Of a stretch of 64,000 nucleotides of DNA, positions 44,905-55,298 are shown piece by piece (position 1 is the first letter of the stretch; each line of letters opens with the position of its first letter). The translations under genes were made by a program, and so were the position numbers. Origin of the DNA: Cokeromyces recurvatus (taxonomy: Eukaryota > Mucoromycota > Mucoromycetes > Mucorales > Mucoraceae). The DNA lies in assembly GCF_025118155.1 (NCBI RefSeq), contig NW_026251397.1, forward strand, positions 455,501-519,500. The letters are read 5' to 3'. Under the pieces are notes generated by a model. It saw only the letters and a program-made list of their open reading frames with translations. It was not told the origin of the DNA and did no database searches.

Positions 44905-46040
44905 TTTGGAGTTAAATATGTTGACAGCCAAGCCATAATTGCAATCAACCTTATTATCTTCTTTTCTTAGAATACTCTAAAATCTTTTCAATAATGCACA
45001 CATTAAGGTATCATTAAATAACACCACTCCCTACTAATTTTTTATCTGTTATGGGAGCCCTTCAAGGATCAATCCTCTCGCTGTTTCTTTACTCTATATA
45101 TATAGATGAACTACCAGTCTTACTACGACCATAACCTATTAATGCTTCAGAAATAAACAATGTTGCCTCTCCTACAACTTAATCAAGACCATAGTCAATG
45201 TTTAAGCTATTGATGGAGCCTTCTTAAGTGTGTTTTTTGTAACTCCTTTAATTGATGATCAAATTTACAAATTATATGGTGCATCTTTACTCCAAGTAGA
45301 TTTCTTTTCATACATTGGTACTTTAATCAAACCGAGTGGTTTTCTTCATACTTTAATACCAATTCAACAGAATCTATAACAGGGCAACAAAAGCTATGAA
45401 CCAAATCGCTACTATTGGTGTCAATTTTCAAAGGGTTTAATCGCTTACTTTCTATGCGCTTCTACATTTAAATGGTACAATCTCAATTGGAATAGGGGCT
45501 TGCTATTAGTAGTATTTTTGAATAACAGTCATATCAAGAAAAAATGGAATCCTGTCAAAGTAATTGTGTTTGCTGTATATTCGGTGGCATATCCCGGACC
45601 TCATCCAGCGTGATGCTTCATCTTGTTCAGCAGCCATCAATGACAAACAAATCGAGTTTCAATTCTACAAGTAAAATTTCTCCTTCGCTCGCTCACTGGT
45701 GGTGCTACCTGAAGGACGCTTTATTATAACATCTATTGCCACATTTTCAGAACTTTTCCAATCATTCACACAGGTATAAATTCACAAAGCGCCTCCCCCC
45801 CTCTGGGGTTTTTGTATTCCAGTATTAAATATCCAAAGTTATCGTACTTTTTAAGCAGTTTCGTCAACAATTCTTACAAGATAGTTTTGATTGCCTTTGC
45901 AATAATATCAGTTCCAAATGAATCCCAGCTTGCCCATCCTTCTTTGGAGCAGGATCCAATACTATGGTTACCAAAGAACCACAATGAGCATAGTCGAGTC
46001 CTTCATTGGTTTCTTGGTGGTATTCCTGATTTCTTCTTTT
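44905..46040 (+). mobile_element. Non-LTR retrotransposon (LINE) relic, reverse transcriptase segment
   Basis: A degraded reverse transcriptase reads on the plus strand. A VDSQAIIAI remnant lies near 44925. At 45051-45134 comes MGALQGSILSLFLYSIYIDE, the classic QGS-x-LSP-LLF-x-YIDD-like palm motif with changed residues. A thumb/connection segment with RATKAMNQIATIGVNFQ lies near 45382, and CIFGGISRTSSSVMLHLVQ near 45570-45640. QDPILWLPKNHNEHSRVLHW lies near 45950-46010. Stop codons and frame changes interrupt it, so it cannot be active. No endonuclease domain or poly(A) tail was found here. Confidence 0.75.
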
Positions 46041-46266
46041 CTTCTGCCCTTTTTTTTTTCTTGACTCCTAAAAAAGGGTTTTATTGCCTTTTCTTTTTTT
46101 TTTCTTTGTACCTGATTAGAGTAATACAGCATAATAAAATTGATGCGTATTCCATGGTCATTTCTATTTTTTTTAAATACATGTATTGTTATAATCACAA
46201 CAATAATTCAAAAATGGAATAATGGTCTTTAAGCTTAATAGATCAAATTTATTAGTAGTAATATAA

Positions 46267-47389
46267 TTATTCTTCATCGATTAACCAGTCATCCTCTTTT
46301 AATAATGATTCCTTGTTATTAGAAGAAGTCGAGTTATTATCATTTTCTTCAATAAATAATCGATACACTATATTTAATATGAGTTTTAGTTTGAGTTATA
46401 TCATATCTTGATCTCTTACTGTATGGTTTTAAGCCTTTTCCAAAATTCTTTGATACTTGAATGGATAAAACTAGTGTAGACTTGTAAAAAAAAAAAAATT
46501 ATTATTTCATGTTTAAAATGAAAAGCATGCATCTATTTACAATACATAAACTAATAGCTAAACAAACTAAAAATATCCTGTCATTAGTCATTGACTCCTT
46601 TTCCTTTTCTTTTTTTTTTCTTCTTTTTACCTGCTAATATCCAAAAGACCCAAGAGCCAGCACTGTCAATTAAGATTAAAATAAAATCCAAGCCCATAAT
46701 AAATTGTGTTACAAGAAATACATGAATAATTTTCTTATTTTCAGTGAGAATTCCATGACGAGCTAGTAATAATCCAGGGATCAAGATGATAGTTAAAATG
46801 ATATGAATGATATAACCGATAAATTTACGATCCGCGACTCCCCAGAGTGTATAATATTTTTCTTGAGTCATGACTACTGTATAAAATACACAAAGGACAA
46901 AATGGAAAAAGGCATCCAATTTTAAATTTAAAAAATAAAGCTCTGCTCGTCTAAATCGAGCTATAATTAAAAAAAAAAAAGTCATTATAAGCATGAAATA
47001 ATAAAAAAAGCTAAATACCTTGTAGTTTAATATCTGCACCAATTCTTTTATAAATATTCCAGTCAAATTGTTTATATAACTTGTAACATATATAAATGAA
47101 TAGAAAAGAGAATATAAACATGACTGAAACGAGCCCAATTTCATGACTTAAAGTAAAGTTAAAATTCCAAGTTATTTGAGGATTTTCAGGTGGTGGAATA
47201 TCTTCTTTTACATTCAATTGTCTAAAATAAAATATGAATATTAAACTTGTAAACTTTTAAATATATAAAAAAAAATAATATGTCTTTACTTGCGAATCGT
47301 TCCTCCTACTTGAATTGCTGCAAATACGACTAATAAAACTTGATCTACTGTATGTGCTATCAATTGAATTACATTTTGTCTAAGAATCT

Positions 47390-47429
<40 letters not shown>

Positions 47430-47943
47430 CATCAGCCCCATTATTATTATTATCATTTTTTTTTTTATTATATATTTCTTCATCTTACTGCATCAAATCC
47501 TAATACAAGTTGAAATAAAGAAAATAAAATAAAAAAGATATTTTCATTTTTGAGTCTTCTTAAGCCTAAAGAAATCAATAATAATTTGGCAGAGGGATCA
47601 TTTGAAGCTATCTTTTTATCTGGATCAACTGCATTACTCGGTATATCTTGTATTGCTTTATTAACAAGTAATTGTTGATAAACTTGGATATGTGAAAATA
47701 CAATGACAGCTTCTAGTATGATGCATAGTAATGTTGATAATATAACAAGAAGTGTAAAAATCTTTGTATATTTTGATTCTAAACATCTTCTTTTCTATAC
47801 ATAAAGGGAAAGAGAGAGAGAGAGAAGAAAATGTTATCTATACTATATTATCGTCATCTTAGTCATCAATTTTCTTTTTCTTTTTTTTTTCTTACAGTTA
47901 GACTTAATATTCTTATTACGAAATGTTGAGGTTCTTTATTCAT
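46267..47943 (-). CDS. Polytopic membrane protein, about 8 predicted helices, family unknown
   Basis: Eight exons, 47943-47896, 47794-47489, 47387-47290, 47221-47019, 46960-46631, 46566-46541, 46480-46420 and 46367-46267, give 390 residues with phase kept throughout. Hydrophobic segments include FTLLVILSTLLCIILEAVIV, ENIFFILFSLFQLVLGFDA, VDQVLLVVFAAIQV, IGLVSVMFIFSFLFIYICY, FFHFVLCVFYTVVM, YIIHIILTIILIPGLLL and a long C-terminal pair around MGLDFILILIDSAG. The extramembrane loop between helices 1 and 2 is polar, and the C-terminus is acidic (LLKEDDWLIDEE). There is no cleavable signal peptide. The arrangement recalls small fungal receptor- or transporter-like membrane proteins, but I recognise no motif. 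The small exons at 46566-46541 and 46480-46420 were chosen to keep phase and hydrophobicity. Confidence 0.8.
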
Positions 47944-48473
47944 TGTAAACAATAGGAAAGTAGAAGAAATAAGTAAATAAATAAAATAAAATAATGTTGT
48001 TGTTATAGGAGTAAATATTCAGTTGTACAAAGTAAGGCTTTTTATACACAGTCAATATAGTGATCGGTTATTAAAAAAGATTTTGTTTAACAGCAATGGT
48101 CGTTTCCAGTCAAAGATGAATAAAAGGTGAATATAAATAAATTTTTTGACAATGGGAAGGGTACAATTTATTTATTTTTGATTCGTGAATACAGCCCAAT
48201 TTTCTTTTGGAGTCTTTGGATTAAGGAAAGGGAGGGGAGGAGGGGGGAAAAGTGTACCTGTACATGCTCCACAATATCTGTTAGATGGTGATAAACGATA
48301 TCATAACTTACTTCCACAAGTCCCTATTTTTTTTTTCTTCTTTTGACAGTACGAGAAGTACATTGTTGTTGTTATCAATAGAGCACTTTTTTTTCTTCCA
48401 ATTGTAAAATATGAATCAACGAAAAACGAAATTGATCTAATCGTATCAAATTGTGTTTTTTTTTTCAGTATAG
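47944..48473. other. Intergenic spacer upstream of the membrane protein
   Basis: AT-rich spacer with a GA/GGGG-rich patch near 48225-48250. It presumably holds the membrane-protein promoter. Confidence 0.5.
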
Positions 48474-48900
48474 CTAATGAACCAACTTTATATCAAAACA
48501 AAAATAGCTGTGATATCTTTCGACAAAATTGAAATAGTTGGTGCGAGTATTTGTGTTGCCCAAAAGGAGATTAGTTTCATTGCTAATACAGACATTAATA
48601 CGAAGATTTTTACTTTGCTGATGGATTCGTATATCAACAGGGTCATCCAGTAATCTCTCAAACATTCCAAGATGAGAGGTTTCTAATACTGTATCTTTGT
48701 TATAGTATACTCTAAATCCTTTAACTCTACAACATATATGTATATATATTTTGTTTTTTGTTTTTTAAAAAAAATAAATAAATATTAAATCTTCTTGGCT
48801 ATTCAACTTACAGAGAGTCAACAATACACAAGTTTGCATATTCTTCAAATGCTTTGTTTGTCATCTTAGTCTTTTTCATCATCCAAAGCATACTAAAACC
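48474..48900 (-). CDS. Possible small or truncated gene, unidentified
   Basis: Two exons, 48900-48812 and 48726-48474, join in phase with good splice sites and end at a stop, giving about 113 residues; an internal ATG at 48891 would give about 110. The peptide looks like genuine protein (MTNKAFEEYANLCIVDSLVK, YYNKDTVLETSHLGMFERLL, VDIRIHQQSKNLRINVCISN) rather than AT-rich noise. A splice acceptor-like TATAG lies directly upstream of 48900, so this may be the 3' end of a longer gene whose 5' exons are lost or unrecognised. I cannot assign a family. Frames further upstream contain several stops, which favours a truncated relic. Confidence 0.4.
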
Positions 48901-51179
48901 CTATACATATTCTGTTGTATTTGTACATAACATATTAAATATTCATTACATAATAATGTTCGTATAAAGAATATCATCATGCTATACATAAATTATGTAA
49001 TTATTGAATGTAAAATATCCCAAATGAAATTAAATATAATACTAGATCATGACTGTTGATAATATCATAAAGAGGTCAATGTCCAAGGAAATAAAGTATT
49101 TATACATTATATCCTCTATAGCCATAAGAAAAAGTATAAATAGCCAGATAGTTTGTACAAAAGGAGTAGATAATAAAAATCATTCTAACTTGTGCCTGTG
49201 TCTCACAATTTACTTTGCCTTCTTAATCATCTTAAACCATACAACATGCTCTCCATTAAGTTAACAAATCGTAAAGATGAGTGTCGGCGGTTACGATGAT
49301 CTTTTTTTTTTTTTTTTTAATTATTAGTACATATTCGAATAATTTACAGAAGAATTATATCAGCTATATTCCAGATACAATCCATTGAAGAGACTAATGT
49401 TAAAAGTTCCTCAGAGGATAGAATGATTTTATATATGTATATATATGATAGAACAATCATATTGGCAGACATATTTGCTATTATTAATGATAACAACAAA
49501 ATAAGTATGAAAAAAATTCATTCAGTCTCTCACCTGTAATTCACTTTTTTGGTCTCTCTTATGCAATTTTGAAAATATATCCTAAAGCTGCTAAAGAAAA
49601 AGAGAAAGGTCAAGGTGAATAATAATAATAATAATAATAATAACTGAGATTAATAATGACGAGTAATTGGCTGTAGTGAGTAATAATCTAGTTGATATTA
49701 CTTAAGCCCAGTAACAGTCAGTAAATAATACAACAACTGTTCGGTTTATCAATAGAGTATCCTTCTATGATGGATAGGTATAAAATGTCAAGGGGAAGCT
49801 ACTTGATAATAAAAAAAATGATCTAATTCATAAAGTGAACGCAATCATCATCAAGAGCAGAGGTTATAAAGTAATGTGTTTGTCTCGTTTTTTCACCTAA
49901 GCTGAATTCTATTGAACAATTTTAGTCAATAGTAAAAGATAAAAAGAAAGAAAGAAATATTATCTTTTGATAACTGAAGGAAACTTTTTGTCTAGAATGA
50001 CTACTGCTTGTTATAATTTCCCATAGCCACTCTAAGAATTTAAAATATTATACATTGTTTTTACTAGAGCTTTGATTTTATTTTCTTTGAAGGAATAAAT
50101 CCTCGACATCCATTCTGAATCTTGAATCTTGCAACCTACTCTGACTAGAAGCAGCCCTTATCTCAGCAGCGTCAACCCAACAAAAAAAAAAAAAAAAAAG
50201 GAGGCATCTTGATCGAACAATTTTATTAAGATCACTAGTTATTTCTTTGCCAATCTGAAAGAAAATTCACTTAATTGAATGTATTATTTAAATAATAGTG
50301 AAGAAAGACCAAGATTTAAAGATTCACCTGTACTATTGATTAGTCAAAATAGACGAAATTATTATTCTGATTAAGACTATAATATATAAAAAGCTTAATT
50401 TGCTATTATAGAATCTGACATATCATATCTAATAATAATAATGCTTCTTGTTTTATAAAAAAAAAAGGTTTAGACTAGTACTTTGTGGATCAAACTAATT
50501 TCTTGAAATAACATCATTTTTTTTTTCTTTTAGACCCTGTATTCCCCCCACACTTACTTGCCCTTTTTCCTTATCATCTCCACAATTTTCCTTTTAAAAT
50601 TAAATGATAGTAATATGTGCTAACCAATAGTTTACATAATATTAACAAAAAAAAAAAAGTAAATAGGATTATTAATGTATATCTGTATGACTATTTAGTT
50701 TATAGCTTTTTCCTTTAAAAGAAACGTAGAACTTGTTAACGGAATTTTAATTCTATGACGTTTAAATTATCCAATCACGTCATTTCCCAGATAATCCCAG
50801 CCTTATTATACTTTTAATAAAGATGGCTGTATTTTTTTTTTTTCATTTCAACGGAATACGCTAGTGGAATAAAATAGACATAAAACTCAGTAGTTTAGTA
50901 TGTATATGTGATGCACGTCACACGTTAAATTGAACTTATTTTTTTTTTTTTTTTTAAAAAAAAAAGTATACATGGACACTAAAATAAGGACAACTCCGAT
51001 TTACAAATCTTAAACAAATATATAAATGCAGATTATGATTTAAATTGTGGGGAAATTTGTTTCTTATTGTTTTTTATTCTATATAGAAGATTCATCTAAA
51101 TTTTATTATTGATCCCTTATTTTTCTTCCTTTATACACATATATTTTTATTAAAAAAAAGAAAAGGAAAAAAAATTATT
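48901..51179. other. Intergenic spacer upstream of the hexose transporter
   Basis: This 2.3-kb AT-rich spacer has an AAT repeat near 49619-49642 and several T/A runs. No supportable coding region or RNA gene is visible. It should contain the transporter promoter, but I recognise no defined control site. Confidence 0.5.
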
Positions 51180-52912
51180 ATGGGTTTGTTAACATTAAAA
51201 GGAGCAGCTTTATTTCGAGCATCTACATTATTAGCTGCTGTTGGTTTCTTACTGTTCGGTTATGATCAGGTAAGAAAGAAACGAAAAAAAAAATAGATAT
51301 GTATAAAGTTGAATCTCATATATAAACTGAATATATAAAATAGGGTGTCATGTCCGGTGTTGTAGCAAATGAATTATTTGTAAATACAATGGGTAATCCT
51401 AATTCAGGTCTAATGGGTGCAATTGTTGCCCTTTATGAAATTGGTTGTATGGCAGGTGCTTTATCAACAGGTCGTGTGGGTGATTGGTTAGGTCGTCGTA
51501 AAACAATTCGTGTTGGTTGCGTTATTCTTTGCATAGGTGCAATCCTTCAAACAGCAGCAGTAAATTCTGGTATGATGATCGTGGCTCGTATCATTACAGG
51601 TATTGGTAATGGTATGAATACGGCAACAATTCCTGTCTATCAGGCTGAACTCTCTCCTCCTAAATCTCGTGGTGCGCATGTTGCGTTTGAAGCCTCTTTA
51701 TTAACTGTGGGTGTTGGTATTGCCTACTGGCTTGAATACGGTCTTTATTTTGTAAAAGGTGACTTCGCTTGGCGTTTCCCTTTAGCCTTTCAAATGGTAT
51801 TTGCTATTGTCTTGGGTACTGCTTCATTTATTTTACCTGAATCTCCTCGTTGGTTACAGGCTCATGGTCATGAAGAAGAATGTAAAGTGATCTTGGCTCG
51901 TCTTTGGTCTGATTGTGATACCAGTCATCCTCGTTGTATCGCTGAATGGGAAGAGATTCGTGATGGTATCGAATTAGAACGTCGTGAGGGCGTCTCTAGT
52001 TATAAAGAACTCTTTAAGAAGGGTAAGATGAATAACCGTTACAGAGTCTTTCTGGGCATGGGTGGTCAATTGATTCAGCAATTTGGTGGTATTAATGTGA
52101 TCAGTTACTATTTGACGGATGTCTTTAAACAAGCTGGTATGACAACAGAACGTGCCATGTTGATGGCAGGTGTCGATTCTATTGTTTACTTTATTGGTGC
52201 TGTCACTGCTGTCTTTACAGTCGAACGACTCGGTCGTCGTTGGTTGATGTATGCTGGTTTAATTGGCCAAGCGATTACTCTTTTGATTGTAGGTGGTTGT
52301 CAATATCTGGTAGAATCAAATGGGAACCCACAGGCCTCGAGTGCTGTCATTGCATTTGTAATGCTCTATAACTTTGTCTTTGGTGCTGCATGGTTAGGTC
52401 TTGCTTGGCTTTATCCATCTGAAATTTTCTCAACAGGTCTTCGTGCGAAAGGCAATTCAATGTCCACAGCTGCCAACTGGCTTGGCAACTTTGTTGTGGC
52501 AGAAATTGCTCCCGTTCTATTTGAATATGCAAAATATTGGACCTTCTTAATGTTTGGTATCCTGAATGTCATCTTTTTAATTCCAATCTATCTTTGGTAT
52601 CCTGAGACAAAGGGTAAATCTTTAGAAGAGATTGAAGTTTTATTTGCTACAGAAGAAGTTCAAGAGGATGCGAAATCGATTGCTTCCCATATTGGTTCCA
52701 CTTCCATGTATGACGAGAAACAACAAGGTACTCCATCTCAGCTTGAATATGGTTCACATCAACGTCCAACTTCTCGTCGATTCCCTAGTAACTTCTCTGG
52801 CCGTTTGAGTGGTATTATGCCTGTTCATGATAAACCTGCTACAAATACAGCCGCAGCTGAAATCAAACATGATTATATTAAAGAAGATGAGAAAGGTCCT
52901 AATTATATGTAA
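51180..52912 (+). CDS. MFS sugar (hexose) transporter
   Basis: Two exons, 51180-51269 and 51344-52912, give 552 residues. The first helix ends GFLLFGYDQ and continues GVMSGVV after the intron, the standard sugar-porter start. Conserved motifs follow: RVGDWLGRRKTIR, PVYQAELSPPKSRG, FILPESPRWL, QQFGGINVISYY, ERLGRRWLMYAG, LAWLYPSEIFSTGLRAKG and YPETKGKSLEEIE. Twelve membrane helices are expected. It imports hexoses across the plasma membrane, probably by proton symport. The C-terminal cytosolic tail is about 90 residues, polar, and ends DEKGPNYM; it has several Lys residues suited to ubiquitin-dependent turnover (inference). Substrate preference cannot be read from sequence. Only one intron, and C/T-ending codons as in the succinyl-CoA ligase gene, suggest strong expression. 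Confidence 0.95.
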
Positions 52913-54223
52913 AACATATATGTATGTATATGTCTATTTTTCCGCTTTACAATTCCGTTTGGTTTAGTATACATGACTAGTAGTTATATATATATATATA
53001 TATATATATACAATTTTAACTTTTACCCTTTATATAATATTTTTTTTTCTTTTCCTTTTACACTTTAGAGGCAGTGCCTCTTATTATATCATGTTTTATT
53101 ATTATTATTATTATTTATTTTATTTTATTTGTTTATTTTGATTTGTAATAAAATCAGAATTTACCTACCTACCTACTTACATGACATGTCGTACATTGTT
53201 TCACCTCAATAGAGTTGCTTTATTGTATAACAATAATATACAAATATATAAATATGTGTATATATCCACATATTAGTGTGTACTACAAATGTTTTCAAGG
53301 GTCGTTAAGGTTACAAACCATGATACATTTTAGAACTTAATCTTAATTTATACTTCTTATAGTAAGTATAACAATAAGCCTATTTCTATATTGATGTAGA
53401 TATAAAACACTGGATATTACATTTAAACAAGAAGATAGAAAAAAACAGAGTAATGAATTTATGTACAGTATAATATAGGAGATATAATATATTACAGAGA
53501 CAAATAAATAGGAAGGAAAAAAAAAAGGCTTTAACCTTATATTTTAGTAAATTTATAGGTGGTTCACCAAAATAAAATAGTTCTTATTATACAAAAATGA
53601 ACTTATTTCCATTAGCATGTAATATTTTATATTGCGCAACTACTACTACGACTACTACAACCTTAGTTGCTGCCCCATTCCAAAATACTAAAATTAATAA
53701 TAAATGGTAAAACATTAACATTTGTTAAAACAGAAGAAACATAAACTTTATAGCTTTCCTTCCTCCCCTGCTTTTTTCTATTTTAATATAATTTACAATA
53801 ACTATTGGTTTTTCCCACTCAATACTAAGTTGTGCCAATCTAATTACTTTTGTTTGTCTCAGTTGATTTATATGGCTTTTGTTTCAAAAAGAGAAAAATA
53901 AAATACTAGTAGACGAAATATAGTGAATCATTATTCATTTCACATAAGGAAGAACCATAACTTTAGACCTAAATGAAAAACAATTTTTCTCTTCTTCTTC
54001 TCTTCTCTTTCGCTGGCTGGTCATGTTTACTTTACAGCAACCAAGATGTAGATGCACATATAAACTATTATACTTTCTTTAATATATTCGGGGCAAGTAC
54101 AGTATTAGTTTGTTTATTATAAACTGAACTCATATTTATTTATTGTGATTTAGTAGACTATGCTGACATTAACAATAAACTTCACACCTTGTTAGGAGGA
54201 AAAAAAAAAGTATAATCATATTT
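52913..54223. other. Intergenic spacer between convergent transporter and oligoribonuclease
   Basis: AT-rich spacer of 1.3 kb with a TA run at 52987-53011 and an ATT repeat near 53096-53115. No coding signal is seen. Confidence 0.5.
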
Positions 54224-55139
54224 TTATTCTTTTTCAATAAAGATATGCTCTTTATAATACTTGAGCTCTTCGATGCTTTCAATAATATCATCCATAGCTC
54301 TATGTCCTGCTTTCTTTACAACTCCAGCTGCTGTCTTGGGATACCATCTCTTTGCTAATTCCTTAACAGTACTAACGTCTACCTCAAATATATACATATA
54401 TGTAAGTAATCTTACACATACATACACAAATCACATACTTACCAACAATACGGTAATGTAAATAATCGACAAGGCGAGGCATTTCCTTGGATAAAAATCT
54501 CTTATCAGCATGAACTGAATTACCTGCTAAAGGTGCAACTCCAGCTGGAATATGTTGTTTTAAAAAGTCGCAAACTTGGCTTTCTGCCTCTTCAACTGTT
54601 ATTTTCGAGTCCAAGACTTGTTGAGTTAAGCCAGACTATATATAAAATAAAGTAAATAAATAAATAAATACAGTTATTATTTATTTTTATACTTTACAGC
54701 ACCATGATGCTCAATACACCAGGCTATTTAAAGACAAATAATTAATTTTATTTCTTGGTATGTCTTTTGTTATTTTACCATTCATGTTATCCATTACTTC
54801 ACGTGGCTGATGAATAACCAACTCTGGTCCCTTTTTTTTTTTACGTTAATAAAAAAAAAAAAGGTAAAAGAAAAAGAAAACAAAGTATTCACTTACTTTA
54901 GCGACAATATTAAGATCACCATCAGTGATTAACACTGCAATTTCAATTAAATGATCTTTTTGAATATCGAGACCTGTCATCTATTTTACATATATTTATA
55001 TAAGAAAGAAAGATAAACTTTTTGTATTGTTTCGCTTTGAGTAGATAGACAATACCTCACAGTCAATCCATACAAGTGGGTCCTTAATCATTTTTTTGAT
55101 TGTTGATAGTATACTTTTCCCAACAGCAATAGAAGTCAT
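54224..55139 (-). CDS. REX2: Oligoribonuclease (REXO2/Orn family)
   Basis: Six exons, 55139-55056, 54980-54897, 54830-54779, 54723-54698, 54635-54443 and 54378-54224, encode 197 residues. All DEDDh exonuclease residues are visible: Asp and Glu in WIDCEMTGLD, Asp in SVHADKRFL, and His/Asp in [12 protein letters not shown]. Other family marks are [26 protein letters not shown] and RWYPK. The enzyme degrades 2-5-nucleotide RNA fragments from the 3' end, in mitochondria and/or cytosol; the N-terminus ([17 protein letters not shown]) is mildly basic and might act as a presequence. Intron 2 ends in an A run before its acceptor. The gene is divergent from NRP1, whose own exonuclease-like domain is inactive. 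Confidence 0.96.
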
Positions 55140-55298
55140 TTACCAAAATTATTAAAGAAAAGTAGCACTTCTTTCTAATTGGACGAGCTTTCCGATTACG
55201 TAGATTGTAAGTGGCTTATTTAATTTCTCTTCATTCTAGTTTTTTTTTTTTTTTCTTTTTTTTTTCCCTTAGCTAATATTCGACGTATTAATGAAAAC
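55140..55298. promoter_or_regulatory. Shared spacer between divergent oligoribonuclease and NRP1
   Basis: Only 159 bases separate the two start codons, with T runs on the NRP1 side. It is a candidate bidirectional promoter by position alone. Confidence 0.4.

Noticed and set aside
49049..49264. 71-residue plus-strand frame upstream of the transporter
   Set aside because: Short, AT-driven composition, with no splice extension or motif; not distinguishable from chance.
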